A stretch of 64,000 bases of DNA from Prochlorococcus sp. AG-363-M21 (GTDB lineage: Bacteria; Cyanobacteriota; Cyanobacteriia; PCC-6307; Cyanobiaceae): assembly GCA_003278305.1 (NCBI GenBank), contig QCFU01000003.1:24484-88483 (forward strand), written 5' to 3'. Both the position numbers and the translations under genes were made by a program. A model generated the notes under the pieces. The model worked only from the letters and a program-made list of their open reading frames with translations. It ran no database searches and was not told where the DNA came from. Position 1 is the first letter of the stretch; each line of letters begins with the position of its first letter. This document shows positions 1 to 10,987 of this stretch, in pieces.

Positions 1-39
1 AGGCTTAACAGTGGAGACGCTGAGAGATACAGCCGCCAT
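1..39 (-). CDS. groS: GroES co-chaperonin, 5' end only
   Basis: The first 39 bases read on the minus strand as ATG followed by 12 codons, giving MAAVSLSVSTVKP. This matches the start of cyanobacterial GroES (the usual text continues LGDRVFVK). GroES caps the GroEL folding chamber in the cytoplasm. The rest of the gene, and presumably groL, lies outside the window. It is divergent from atpD, an arrangement I recall from picocyanobacteria. The identification rests on 13 residues, but these are distinctive. Confidence 0.8.
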   Translation of the reverse strand, partial: MAAVSLSVSTVKP

Positions 40-1731
<1,692 letters not shown>

Positions 1732-1797
1732 TTAATAAAAACAAAAATTACTTAGCCCTACATCACGATTCAATTTCTCTAATCACAAGTTTTTTCA

Positions 1798-2205
1798 ATG
1801 TCTCTTTCATTGCGTGTTTTAGCTCCAGACAAAAGTGTATTTGATGGTGATGCTGAAGAAGTAATCCTTCCCAGCACAACAGGACTATTAGGTATACTTC
1901 CAGGTCATATCTCAATGGTTACTGCTATTGATATAGGGGTCCTCAGGGTACGTATTAACGGGAATTGGGATTCAATTGCTTTAATGGGGGGATTTGCAGA
2001 AGTTGAATCTAATGACGTTACAGTATTAGTAAATGGAGCTGAATTAGGTACTTCAATTAACACATCTGAAGCGGAAAAAGAATTTGAAACAGCTCAAAAC
2101 GAACTCAATCAATTAGAAGGTCAAAATAATTCTACTCAAAAATTAAAGGCACAAGAAAGCTATAACAAAGCAAGAGCGAGACTTCAGGCAACTAAATCTT
2201 TATAA
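1798..2205 (+). CDS. atpC: ATP synthase F1 subunit epsilon
   Basis: Epsilon subunit of the central stalk (135 aa, normal length), which couples gamma rotation to catalysis and restrains ATP hydrolysis. The N-terminal beta-sandwich carries the family signature SLRVLAPDKSVFDGDAEEVILP, PGHISMVTAI and GGFAEV. The C-terminal helical hairpin (about residues 88-135) is rich in E, Q, N and K. It lies 66 bases downstream of atpD in the same direction and is very probably co-transcribed. The downstream gene is convergent. Confidence 0.96.
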   Translation: MSLSLRVLAPDKSVFDGDAEEVILPSTTGLLGILPGHISMVTAIDIGVLRVRINGNWDSIALMGGFAEVESNDVTVLVNGAELGTSINTSEAEKEFETAQNELNQLEGQNNSTQKLKAQESYNKARARLQATKSL

Positions 2206-2262
2206 AAGGAAAAAGATATATCTATATTCAAAAGATCGTCTAAATTAAATACTAAAAAACAA

Positions 2263-2754
2263 TTAAGCAGTTCCACAGAATGTGACTTCAGGAAACTTGG
2301 CCTTTGCCTCATCGAGTGTTTTCCCCTTACCTTCTTCCTGCCAATAATTAATTACTTCAGTTGCCTTATTTAATATCTCAACTCTTTCATTGTCAGTAAT
2401 CCAGCCTTTAGTTTCCAATTCTGTTTTGAGTACTTCCCAAGCGTCTTCACGAGGCCAAAAGAAATATGCAGTAAGTGGGCTAGGGCCTCCACCGACTATT
2501 TGATCGACAGCTAACGCAACATTATCTGGCAACCAAAGAATTTTGAGTAAAAACCTTCCTTCATCAGCTTTAGGCGTTTGCCCTGAGGGGACGCCATCTG
2601 CATCAAATGTTGCTGAAGCCAGCGCTTCTACTGCTCCTAACATTCCTGGCCGACTACCTTTGACCTGTTGATCACCTTTATTATTAGCTGTATTGTGCTC
2701 GTTTTGAACACCTGAGGATCCATCGGAAACCGTCATTTCGTAAGTTGTACTCAT
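2263..2754 (-). CDS. Ribosomal protein PSRP-3 / Ycf65 homologue
   Basis: 163 aa. The C-terminal 100 residues (from about residue 65) match the PSRP-3/Ycf65 family, a 30S ribosomal subunit protein shared by cyanobacteria and plastids: [35 protein letters not shown] and a late [20 protein letters not shown]. Family members are usually about 100 aa, so the first 64 residues are an extra, hydrophilic, probably disordered N-terminal tail rich in S, T, G, N and D. The ATG at 2754 is the first in frame. It converges on atpC. The family call is firm; the role of the tail is unknown. Confidence 0.88.
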   Translation of the reverse strand: MSTTYEMTVSDGSSGVQNEHNTANNKGDQQVKGSRPGMLGAVEALASATFDADGVPSGQTPKADEGRFLLKILWLPDNVALAVDQIVGGGPSPLTAYFFWPREDAWEVLKTELETKGWITDNERVEILNKATEVINYWQEEGKGKTLDEAKAKFPEVTFCGTA

Positions 2755-2799
2755 CTAACAAACATCTAGGCTATCAGTCTAAGTTGCAAATTAATTTTT

Positions 2800-3597
2800 T
2801 TGAACCTAAAAGGACTGATTCTCTTTGACATTGATGGAGTCATTCGTGACGTATCTGCTAGCTATAGGCTTGCAATACAGGAAACTGTTGCCAAATTTTG
2901 CAATTGGAAACCTAGCTTTACGAATATCGATGAACTGAAAGCAGAAGGATCTTGGAATAATGACTGGGATGTAAGCATGGAATTAATTAAAAGACATATT
3001 CATTTAAAGAAACTATCTATTAAACCTCCTAAAAAACGAATTCTCGAAGAGACTTTCAACGATTTTTATTTTGGAGGAGATCCCAGTGGTGATCCTTCTA
3101 ACTGGCATGGATTTATTAACAATGAATCTCTTTTGGTTACTAAAGAATTATTTACAGATCTTACTAAAAATAATTTCACTTGGGGATTTGTCAGTGGAGC
3201 AGAAAGGTCTTCCGCGAATTTTATTTTAGAGAAACGACTTGGCCTACAACAACCCCCATTAATAGCAATGGGAGAAGCACCTGAGAAACCAAATCCAATT
3301 GGATTAATTAGACTTTCAGAACAAATATTTTCAAACCCTTTAGGCTCTGAACAGCCAATAATTGTATACCTCGGAGATACTGTTGCTGATGTTCTCACAA
3401 TAGCAAGAGCTCGTGCAAAAGTTCCTAGTCAAAGATTTTTAAGTTTTGCACTTGCACCACCACACCTTCACACAAAAGAAACAATAAATCAGCGCTTAAA
3501 TTATGAAAATACACTCAGAATATCTGGTGCTGACTGTATACTTAAATCAACTAAAGACATAGTTAATATTTTAGAGCAATACAACTTTGAATCTTAA
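2800..3597 (+). CDS. HAD-superfamily hydrolase (family IA type)
   Basis: 265 aa with HAD motifs in order: motif I FDIDGVIRDV near residues 9-18 (the two catalytic aspartates), a SGAERSS segment near 130 (motif II serine), a conserved lysine in EKPNP (motif III) and YLGDTVADV near 190 (motif IV aspartate). It resembles the cyanobacterial HAD-IA group sometimes described as histidine-pathway related, but no substrate can be read from sequence. The start is TTG at 2800. An in-frame stop lies at 2767-2769, and the next ATG is far inside the protein, so TTG is the only sensible start. It converges on pepP with an 8-base gap. Confidence 0.85.
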   Translation: MNLKGLILFDIDGVIRDVSASYRLAIQETVAKFCNWKPSFTNIDELKAEGSWNNDWDVSMELIKRHIHLKKLSIKPPKKRILEETFNDFYFGGDPSGDPSNWHGFINNESLLVTKELFTDLTKNNFTWGFVSGAERSSANFILEKRLGLQQPPLIAMGEAPEKPNPIGLIRLSEQIFSNPLGSEQPIIVYLGDTVADVLTIARARAKVPSQRFLSFALAPPHLHTKETINQRLNYENTLRISGADCILKSTKDIVNILEQYNFES

Positions 3598-3605
3598 CAA
3601 AGAGC

Positions 3606-4925
3606 TTAATTTTCCATTTCCTCTAAAGACTTTAAAGCAGATTCAGTAAGGACTTCAGGCCTAGAGTCTGTTACCACCACATCATCTTCAATACGTATAC
3701 CTATACCTTTCCATCTGCTATTTATTTCTGGTTGCCCATTGGGCACTGGAATCCTATCACTAATATATATTCCAGGTTCAACTGTTAAAACCATACCTGG
3801 TTCAAGTTTGACTTCATAATCTCCAAGACGATATGCACCAACATCATGAACATCCAAGCCCAACCAATGTCCAGTCCTATGCATATACAAATGAGTATAT
3901 AAATTATTCTCAATAACTTCATCAATACTTCCTTTCAACAAGCCAAGTTCAAGTAAGCCTTCAACTAAAACTCTTACAGCAGAGAAATGCACTGCTTCGG
4001 TAGTATTCCCATGAACAACACTATCTATTGCCACTTTCTGTGAAGCTAGAACTATTTCATAAATACTTTTTTGTTCAGATGTAAATCTTCCATTAATTGG
4101 GAAAGTACGTGTCAAATCTGCATTGTAATAATCTTCTAGAGAACACCCTGCATCAATAAGTAACAAGTCCCCATCTTTCATAAGGGAATTGTTAGAGGTG
4201 TAATGAAGGATGCATGCATTATCTCCACTTGCAACAATTGATCCATATGCCGGACCGCGAGCCCCTTCTCGCAAGAAATGTTTTTCAATTATTGCTTGAA
4301 TTTCTCTTTCATTCATTCCAGGACAAGACATTTGACGAGCTAGCTCATGAGCTTTTGCTGTAATTAATGCGGCCTCACGCATTCGTTGTATCTCCCATTC
4401 ATTCTTGTAAAGCCTAAGGTTATGAATCAATGGACAAGGTGAAATTAATGAATAAGGAGTAAAACCAGTCCTAGGTGATTTATCTAATTGTTCAGCCCAA
4501 ACTTTTAAGACAATATTTTCTATATCCGAATTGCGGCCTATGCGAAAAGCAATACCTTCAGCACCTGACAAATATTCACTCAATAAAGTTGGAAATTGAT
4601 CGATAGGGTGTGCAATATCTACTCCGAAATTATTAATTGCTCCTTGTTCTCCCCATCTAAAACCATTCCAAACTTCAATTACAGGATTTTTGGGTAAAAC
4701 AAATAATATATATCTTTCCCCTTGAGGTCTATGTGGTAAAAAAAGTGCTATGGCATCTGGCTCATCAAAACCTGTTAAGTACCAAAAGTCACTATCTTGT
4801 CGAAAAGGAAACTCACAATCAGCATGATGCATTACCAATTTTGCAGCAGGAATAATTGCTGCATGACCTTTTAAGTTAGATAAAAAGCATCTTCTGCGCT
4901 CTTTATATATGTTCTGATTAGTCAC
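3606..4925 (-). CDS. pepP: Xaa-Pro aminopeptidase (M24 family)
   Basis: 439 aa cytoplasmic metallopeptidase that removes N-terminal residues preceding proline. The N-terminal AMP_N domain spans roughly residues 1-140 and includes DSDFWYLTGFDEPDA. The C-terminal pita-bread catalytic domain carries the metal ligands: D in LLLIDAG (about 258), D in NADLTRTF (about 270), H in RTGHWLGLDVHDVG (about 353), E in TVEPGIYI (about 383) and E in GIRIEDD (about 413). All five are present, so it should be active. Length is normal. No operon partner is seen. Confidence 0.94.
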   Translation of the reverse strand: MTNQNIYKERRRCFLSNLKGHAAIIPAAKLVMHHADCEFPFRQDSDFWYLTGFDEPDAIALFLPHRPQGERYILFVLPKNPVIEVWNGFRWGEQGAINNFGVDIAHPIDQFPTLLSEYLSGAEGIAFRIGRNSDIENIVLKVWAEQLDKSPRTGFTPYSLISPCPLIHNLRLYKNEWEIQRMREAALITAKAHELARQMSCPGMNEREIQAIIEKHFLREGARGPAYGSIVASGDNACILHYTSNNSLMKDGDLLLIDAGCSLEDYYNADLTRTFPINGRFTSEQKSIYEIVLASQKVAIDSVVHGNTTEAVHFSAVRVLVEGLLELGLLKGSIDEVIENNLYTHLYMHRTGHWLGLDVHDVGAYRLGDYEVKLEPGMVLTVEPGIYISDRIPVPNGQPEINSRWKGIGIRIEDDVVVTDSRPEVLTESALKSLEEMEN

Positions 4926-4989
4926 GGATAAATCATTTGTTTATTTAAAGATGGCCAGAGATTGAAGTTAATGGAAAAATAAAGGTCTA

Positions 4990-6009
4990 ATGATTCTTCA
5001 TGATTCCGAAGTTCACAAACCAATGGACTCAGATCTTTTCTTTCTAGTAATTCTAGTTCTTGTAGTACTTATTGGATCCGCATTATGCTCGGGTTCAGAA
5101 GCTGCATTCCTCGCTGTCAATCCATTACGAGTACATGAGCTTGCTGCAAAACGCGACCCAGTCAAAGGAGCAAAAAAATTAGCAAAACTGAAATACCGAT
5201 TAGGCAGAACCTTAACAGTGCTCACAATAACCAATAACAGCTTTAATGTATTTGGAAGTTTAATGCTAGGGATATACGCAACAAAAGTGTTTTCGGACAG
5301 TATCCCCATAGCATTGCCATTTTTTTCAATAAGTCTAACGATACTAATCTTAGTTTTGGGAGAAATCCTTCCTAAATCAATTGGGACAAAAAGATCCTTG
5401 CAAGTTGCACTAGCCAGTGCAGCGATTATTAATTTTTTAAGTATTTTAATGCGGCCTATAGTCTTGCTATTAGAACAACTACTTCCTGTAATTACTACGG
5501 AAAGTGAAATAAGTACTGATGAAGAAGAAATCAGGCAAATGGCAAGGATTGGTTCACAGAAAGGTCAGATCGAAGCAGATGAAGCAGCAATGATTTCAAA
5601 GGTTTTTCAACTGAATGATCTTACTGCACGCGATCTCATGACTCCACGAGTTGCTGCACCTACGTTAGATGGTTATCAGACTTTAGAGAAACTAAAGTCA
5701 ATACTAATTACTAACAACTCAGAATCATGGGTTGTCCTTGGAAAAGGAGTTGATAAAGTCATAGGTATAGCCAATCGAGAACGCTTGCTAACCGCATTAC
5801 TTCAAGGTCATAACCAACTTACAGCTAAGGACTTGTCCTATAAAGTAGAATTTGTCCCAGAAATGATTCGTATAGATCGTTTACTTACTAGCTTCAATAA
5901 AAACACAAATAGCATAAAGGTAGTCGTAGATGAATTTGGAAGTTTTGTTGGGTTGATAGGTGCAAAATCTGTTTTGGATGTTCTTGCTGGCTGGCATGGA
6001 AAATCTTAA
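4990..6009 (+). CDS. CNNM/TlyC-like membrane protein (DUF21 + CBS pair)
   Basis: 339 aa. Residues about 12-180 form a DUF21/CNNM transmembrane region with a hydrophobic first segment, the GSEAAFLAVN motif, and further segments ending in LVLGEILPKSIG, a hallmark of the family. Residues about 200-335 form a degenerate CBS pair (LTARDLMTPRV and VVVDEFGSFVGLIG). The C-terminal CorC/HlyC transporter-associated domain found in many homologues is absent. The family is linked to divalent-cation (Mg/Co) handling; 'hemolysin' names in databases are historical. ATG at 4990 is used; ATG at 5023 (12th codon) is an alternative. The GTPase gene begins 2 bases later. Confidence 0.82.
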   Translation: MILHDSEVHKPMDSDLFFLVILVLVVLIGSALCSGSEAAFLAVNPLRVHELAAKRDPVKGAKKLAKLKYRLGRTLTVLTITNNSFNVFGSLMLGIYATKVFSDSIPIALPFFSISLTILILVLGEILPKSIGTKRSLQVALASAAIINFLSILMRPIVLLLEQLLPVITTESEISTDEEEIRQMARIGSQKGQIEADEAAMISKVFQLNDLTARDLMTPRVAAPTLDGYQTLEKLKSILITNNSESWVVLGKGVDKVIGIANRERLLTALLQGHNQLTAKDLSYKVEFVPEMIRIDRLLTSFNKNTNSIKVVVDEFGSFVGLIGAKSVLDVLAGWHGKS

Positions 6010-6011
6010 GA

Positions 6012-7331
6012 ATGAATTACACATCCACTCCTGAGCTCTGCAAAAAACTGCTAAGGGAATGGCGTCAGAAGCTAGCTCTTAGTGAACTTGAAAAAGAGCA
6101 ACATGCAGGTAGCTTGATAGCCTTAGATCGCCAATTAAATTGCTTAACCAATAGGCACTTAAGGATTGCTGTCTTTGGCAGAGTAGGAGTCGGGAAATCA
6201 AGTCTGTTAAATGCTTTACTTAAACGAGAAGTTTTCGCTACAGATGTTGCTCATGGTTCAACTCGTCGTACCAAAAGCGTCAGTTGGCATCAACCTATAT
6301 ACAACCTCAAAAAAGTTGAGTTAATAGATACTCCTGGAATTGATGAAATTGCTGCTTCTGGGAGAGCGAGACTAGCCTCTCGCATTGCGCTAAATAGCGA
6401 TTTAGTGCTTTTAGTAATAGATAATGATTTAAGTCTAATTGAACTAGAAGCCCTTGAAACACTTCTAAAATGCGGGAAGCCTATCTTGTTGGTCTTAAAC
6501 AGGTGTGACCAATGGAATCCCAATGAAATCAACCAAGTATTAGGAAGCATAAGAAATCGTCTACCAGACAAAGCTAAGCATCTGAAAATTGAGGTCATTT
6601 CGGCTGCTCCTCGGATCGCAAAAATCCAACCTAATGGCCTCATAAGAAGCAAGAAATCTCGCCCAAGAATCAAGTCCTTAGAAAAAGCATTGATTAATCT
6701 TCTAGAACAACAAGGAGAATTATTGTTAATGTTAAATGCTCTTAGACAAGCAGATAATTTTTCTGAATCAATAAAAAGTGAAAGATTAAAAAGAAGAAAA
6801 GTTGAAGCACAAGGTATTATTGGAAAATTTGCCGCCATTAAAGCTTCTGGCGTTGCAATGAACCCCATGGTAATGCTTGATTTAGCAACAGGACTTGCAT
6901 TAGATACAGCGCTAATTGTTCAACTCAGCAAGTTGTATGGGTTGCAACTCAAAGGGACTTCTGCCAGAAAGTTGTTAAAACAACTCTCGATTCATAATTC
7001 ACTACTTGGTGGTGCACAAATTAGCATTCAATTTTGCCTAGGAATAATACGACATATCTTAGTAATGGCTACTCCATTGACTGGTGGTCTAAGTCTTGCG
7101 CCTGCAGGCCCAATTGCTTTAGTTCAAGCAGCAGTAGCAGTTCAGACAACTAAAATGACTGGTAGATTGGCAGCGAAAGAATTTCTACACGGAAGTCATC
7201 ACAAAGGTTCTCAACCAAGTTCAATTATTTATCGTCTTGCCTCAAAAGATCCGAGAATAAAAAGTTGTCTGAATTATTGGCCAATTTACAAAAGGACAGA
7301 AATGAACATGGTTCATACACTACTTCCGTGA
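6012..7331 (+). CDS. Era-like GTPase with membrane DUF697 domain
   Basis: 439 aa. The GTPase domain occupies about residues 45-215: G1 GRVGVGKSS, G3 DTPG (in LIDTPGIDE), G4 as NRCD instead of the usual NKxD, and an SAAP segment as G5. The C-terminal part (about 270-400) is hydrophobic and matches the DUF697 type, with segments such as MVMLDLATGLALDTALIVQL and a second near ATPLTGGLSLAPAGPIALV that could insert in or lie on a membrane. Function is unknown. It follows the CNNM-like gene by 2 bases and overlaps nadD by 4 (GTGA), so it is co-transcribed with both. Confidence 0.85.
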   Translation: MNYTSTPELCKKLLREWRQKLALSELEKEQHAGSLIALDRQLNCLTNRHLRIAVFGRVGVGKSSLLNALLKREVFATDVAHGSTRRTKSVSWHQPIYNLKKVELIDTPGIDEIAASGRARLASRIALNSDLVLLVIDNDLSLIELEALETLLKCGKPILLVLNRCDQWNPNEINQVLGSIRNRLPDKAKHLKIEVISAAPRIAKIQPNGLIRSKKSRPRIKSLEKALINLLEQQGELLLMLNALRQADNFSESIKSERLKRRKVEAQGIIGKFAAIKASGVAMNPMVMLDLATGLALDTALIVQLSKLYGLQLKGTSARKLLKQLSIHNSLLGGAQISIQFCLGIIRHILVMATPLTGGLSLAPAGPIALVQAAVAVQTTKMTGRLAAKEFLHGSHHKGSQPSSIIYRLASKDPRIKSCLNYWPIYKRTEMNMVHTLLP

Positions 7332-7903
7332 ACAATGTTCCTAATCAAATAGCATTACTAGGGACTAGTGCCGACCCCCCAACCTTTGGGCATGCAGCGC
7401 TTTTAGAGGGTTTATGCAAGCTTTTCCCAAAAGTAATTACTTGGGCTAGTAATAATCCATTTAAATCTCATAGTAGTTCTCTATATCAAAGATATGAACT
7501 TCTAAGTATGCTTGTAAATGACTTATCTATTCCTAATTTAGAGATCAACCAAAGTCTTAGTAGCAGATGGGCTATAACAACTCTTATTCAAGCAGAAAAA
7601 TTATGGCCAGAGTCAAAACTAATATTCATTATAGGTAGTGATCTAATAACACAAGTTTCAACTTGGAATCAGATATCACAAGTCCTTCAAAAAGCCCATC
7701 TAGGAATTGCACCTCGCAATGGATGGCCAATCAATAAGATAGATCTGCAAAAATTAAAAGAGTTAGGAGGCAAAATAGATATTTTACCTTTAGAGATTCC
7801 TACTACTTCAAGTTCAAGCATTAGAAGTATGGCAAGAAAATCAGATATACCTCAAGCCATACTTCCAACTCTAATTCAGAAGAATCTCTACGGTATGAAA
7901 TGA
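7328..7903 (+). CDS. nadD: Nicotinate-nucleotide adenylyltransferase
   Basis: Transfers AMP from ATP to nicotinate mononucleotide, giving deamido-NAD. The nucleotidyltransferase motif GTSADPPTFGH opens the protein (a variant of GGTFDPPHxGH), SNNPFKSH follows, and SSSIRSMA is the C-terminal ISSTxIR-type motif. I chose GTG at 7328 because it overlaps the upstream TGA as GTGA and sits just before the conserved LLGTSADPP segment (191 aa). The frame is open back to a TTG at 7265, but that would add 21 residues overlapping the GTPase gene with no family counterpart. It is followed 4 bases later by nadE, the next enzyme in the pathway. Confidence 0.9.
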   Translation: MNNVPNQIALLGTSADPPTFGHAALLEGLCKLFPKVITWASNNPFKSHSSSLYQRYELLSMLVNDLSIPNLEINQSLSSRWAITTLIQAEKLWPESKLIFIIGSDLITQVSTWNQISQVLQKAHLGIAPRNGWPINKIDLQKLKELGGKIDILPLEIPTTSSSSIRSMARKSDIPQAILPTLIQKNLYGMK

Positions 7904-7907
7904 GAAA

Positions 7908-9608
7908 ATGAAAATCGCATTAGGGCAAATCAATCCTATTATTGGAGATCTTAAGGGGAATTGTGACCTAATTCTTGATGCTTGCCTGAAAGCAGCGAAA
8001 GAAAATGCCAATTTACTCGTTACTCCCGAGCTTTCCTTATGGGGCTACCCACCAAAAGACCTGCTATTAAACTCTGTCCTGATTAATGAACAATGGGCAA
8101 TACTTGACACCATAGTGGCAAGTATTGCATCAAAGACTCCAGATTTAACGTTAATTGTAGGCATTGCCGAAACAATTGAAGATGCGAAATTCCCACCTCT
8201 ATTTAATTCCATAGTCCTAATCAATCAAAAAGGCTGGGAAGTTATTGCGAGGAAACAACTACTACCTACATATGATGTTTTCGACGAAAAGAGATATTTC
8301 CGCTCAACAAACAAGAGCAATCACATAACTATTCAAGAAGGTAAAAAATCATGGAATATAGGTCTAACAATTTGCGAAGATCTATGGGTAGAAGAAGAAA
8401 TTCAAGACAAACGTGTAGAGGGAACAGACCCTATAACGCAATTAGAAACAGTCAATGTAGACTTCCTTCTAAATCTTTCTGCATCACCATTCGCGCATCA
8501 AAAATACTCTCTTCGGCACAATATTGCTGCAAAAGCAGCAAAAAGACTTAAATGTCCTGTTGTTTATGTAAATCAAGTTGGAGCTAATGATGAGTTGGTT
8601 TTTGACGGCGGAAGTTTTGTAGTCGACTCTGAAGGCAAGATATTAATCGCTCTTCCTCATTGCCAAGAATCAATTGCAATCTGGGAGACAGGATCTCAAC
8701 AAATAGCTCCTCTATTTATAGATGACCCAAAAAAAGTCCTACTAGATGCTTTAGTTCTTGGAGTAAGAGATTATGCTAAAAAATGTGGGTTTAGTAGTGC
8801 ATTGATAGGTCTTAGTGGTGGAATAGACTCAGCATTAGTAGCGGTAATAGCAACAGCTGCCTTAGGGAAAAAAAATATCTCAGCAATTCTAATGCCATCA
8901 CCATGGAGTTCATCAGATTCGGTGACAGATGCTAATAGTCTTGTGCAGCGCCTTGGTATTAACTCTGAAATAATTCCTATAGAATCTCTCATGACAAGCT
9001 ATGACCTTGCTCTAAAAACAACGTTAAAAGGATTGCCTCACGGACTAACTGCAGAGAATCTCCAGGCTCGCATTAGAGGTACTCTCTTAATGGCAATAGC
9101 CAACCAAAATAATCATCTACTTCTTGCTACTGGTAACAAGTCAGAACTTGCTGTTGGTTACTGCACTCTTTATGGAGATATGAACGGAGGGCTTGCTGCT
9201 ATTGGTGATCTTTACAAAACTAGTGTGTTTAAACTATGTGATTGGATCGATAGTCCTGCCGCTAGTAAATGGAAAGAGTTTTATCAACTTCCTAACAACA
9301 AAGAACTTGTTGGATTATCAATACGTCAAAAACAACCAAGTGCAGAATTACGTCCTGGACAACTTGACATAGATTCTTTACCTGAATATGAAAAACTTGA
9401 CCCTATTCTTAAAGGTCTAATAGAAAAGAAAAGAAGTTTAATTGAACTAGTCAATCAAGGCCATGAACCAAATTTAATAAAGAAAATTCAAAAATTACTA
9501 AAGAAATCAGAGTTCAAGCGAAGACAAGCACCACCAATGCTCAAAGTAAGCAATCAAGCATTTGGTAGTGGATGGAGAATACCTATAGCAGCGACATATT
9601 CTGAATAA
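7908..9608 (+). CDS. nadE: Glutamine-dependent NAD+ synthetase
   Basis: 566 aa two-domain enzyme that amidates deamido-NAD to NAD+ with ammonia from glutamine. The N-terminal nitrilase-like glutaminase (about 1-260) has the triad E in TPELSLWGYPPKD, K in ARKQLLPTYDVFDEKRYF and C in LTICEDLW. The C-terminal synthetase (from about 285) has the ATP-PPi motif LSGGIDSAL and LATGNKSELAVGYCTLYGD. Lengths of both domains are normal. It starts 4 bases after nadD, so the last two steps of NAD synthesis are made from one transcript. Confidence 0.96.
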   Translation: MKIALGQINPIIGDLKGNCDLILDACLKAAKENANLLVTPELSLWGYPPKDLLLNSVLINEQWAILDTIVASIASKTPDLTLIVGIAETIEDAKFPPLFNSIVLINQKGWEVIARKQLLPTYDVFDEKRYFRSTNKSNHITIQEGKKSWNIGLTICEDLWVEEEIQDKRVEGTDPITQLETVNVDFLLNLSASPFAHQKYSLRHNIAAKAAKRLKCPVVYVNQVGANDELVFDGGSFVVDSEGKILIALPHCQESIAIWETGSQQIAPLFIDDPKKVLLDALVLGVRDYAKKCGFSSALIGLSGGIDSALVAVIATAALGKKNISAILMPSPWSSSDSVTDANSLVQRLGINSEIIPIESLMTSYDLALKTTLKGLPHGLTAENLQARIRGTLLMAIANQNNHLLLATGNKSELAVGYCTLYGDMNGGLAAIGDLYKTSVFKLCDWIDSPAASKWKEFYQLPNNKELVGLSIRQKQPSAELRPGQLDIDSLPEYEKLDPILKGLIEKKRSLIELVNQGHEPNLIKKIQKLLKKSEFKRRQAPPMLKVSNQAFGSGWRIPIAATYSE

Positions 9609-9649
9609 CTTGCTAAGGATTCAGATTTAAATTGTTAGTCTAAATGATA

Positions 9650-10744
9650 TTAAACAATAGGTGCTATTGGACGGCACAATGATGATATAGATATCCCTTC
9701 ACGTAATCCAAGCAGTAACCCTGCAGCCTCAAAATAACTACTTGCTATTAATACTGGTCTTTGACCATTTAATGCAATATCTTCGATACATAAAGCCTCT
9801 ACATCTACATCTAGTACACCCTTGTTCAAGACAACAATAACTGGGACATCTTTTTCAATACAAGCCAAAACAGAAGCTCCCCCAAGCGCACCTTGAGGAG
9901 CAATTACTGCACCTAAATCCTCAATGCCTAATAAATCATTGTAAAGCCCTCTCCTGGTGTGGATCACTTTATCAACGGGCACCAAGTTAGGCGCTCTACT
10001 CAGTCCGACTAAAACACTCGGCAGAAAAGTATAGCCAATCTCTTCCGCCATTGTTCGAGGGTCTAGATTATATGAAATAGGCAATGAAGACATTGCAGGT
10101 GCATGTGCACATGGAATGGATAAATGCTTAACTATTAAATGACTAATAACTGCTTCAGCACCAGACAAAGGGTCTACTCCTTTGCCCATACGATATGATT
10201 CAACCGAAGCAATGTTATTTTCCTCAGGGAACTTGGTAACGACTGCTACAGCAGTAGCACCAGCATCCTTTAATTTCTCACCTGCCTTTAGAAGGCAATC
10301 AGGATATTCAACTCCCCCCCAGCTAGAACCACTAGGACCCTGCCGCAAAAAAACACCTAATGATTTTTCTGTAGTAACGACTGGGCCAATATCCAAACCC
10401 AAACTTGCATAACAAGCATTTGCCACTTGCATATGCCTCTCTCGTAATTGATTATCTATACCTCTATCGAAAAGTAATCCTATTTTCTGTTGACGTACAG
10501 GTTGAAGGTATATCATGCCAGATGTAAAGAGATCGATTCCATAGCCTTCCACATATTGAATTCGATTATCGTTCCAATAAAGAGAAGCTGCATTCATCAC
10601 ATTTGGATGTGTAATTAAACAGCCAGTAGCAGCAGCCAATATTCGAGCTGACGGAATAGCATCTCCGGCGTAACCTCCAATAGGGCAACCAATGCCTGTC
10701 GGAATCAACAAAAGAGATGGTAATACAGGCGATTGAATGGACAA
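9650..10744 (-). CDS. DUF3326 family protein
   Basis: 364 aa cytoplasmic protein that I recognise as the cyanobacterial/plant DUF3326 family. Conserved-looking stretches include LLIPTGIGCPIGGYAGDA near the start, NVMNAASLYW, GYGIDLFTSG and LGGASVLACIEKDVPVI. No catalytic motif of a known enzyme class is obvious. It is the last gene of the ATP synthase transcription unit as laid out here, 39 bases downstream of the 64-aa gene. Function is unknown; the glycine-rich opening might suggest a nucleotide or cofactor site, but that is speculation. Confidence 0.8.
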   Translation of the reverse strand: MSIQSPVLPSLLLIPTGIGCPIGGYAGDAIPSARILAAATGCLITHPNVMNAASLYWNDNRIQYVEGYGIDLFTSGMIYLQPVRQQKIGLLFDRGIDNQLRERHMQVANACYASLGLDIGPVVTTEKSLGVFLRQGPSGSSWGGVEYPDCLLKAGEKLKDAGATAVAVVTKFPEENNIASVESYRMGKGVDPLSGAEAVISHLIVKHLSIPCAHAPAMSSLPISYNLDPRTMAEEIGYTFLPSVLVGLSRAPNLVPVDKVIHTRRGLYNDLLGIEDLGAVIAPQGALGGASVLACIEKDVPVIVVLNKGVLDVDVEALCIEDIALNGQRPVLIASSYFEAAGLLLGLREGISISSLCRPIAPIV

Positions 10745-10783
10745 ATCAAAAATTAATAATAAAAGAATTTCTCATGCCTATTC

Positions 10784-10978
10784 CTAATCAATTATGACCA
10801 CTGCTTCAATACCTAATATCTTGCTATAAGCGACGTTGTTAGAAGCATTGGCATAAGATATTGACCAACGCAAAGGCTCACCATGAGTTCTGATTCTATC
10901 TAAAATAAATAGACGTAAATCGGATAGAGGTAAATCCTTAGGCCACCGAATCTCTAGTTCAAGAGACTTTAATTGCAT
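10784..10978 (-). CDS. Conserved-looking 64-aa protein after atpG
   Basis: 64 aa, no transmembrane segment, beginning MQLKSLELEIRWPKDLPL and ending in a hydrophobic AVVIID tail. It starts 9 bases after the atpG stop and stays in the same direction, so it is almost certainly translated from the ATP synthase mRNA. The amino-acid mix looks like a real small folded protein, and the tight spacing supports a gene. I do not recognise a named family and assign no function. Confidence 0.7.
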   Translation of the reverse strand: MQLKSLELEIRWPKDLPLSDLRLFILDRIRTHGEPLRWSISYANASNNVAYSKILGIEAVVIID

Positions 10979-10987
10979 CGAGAATAA

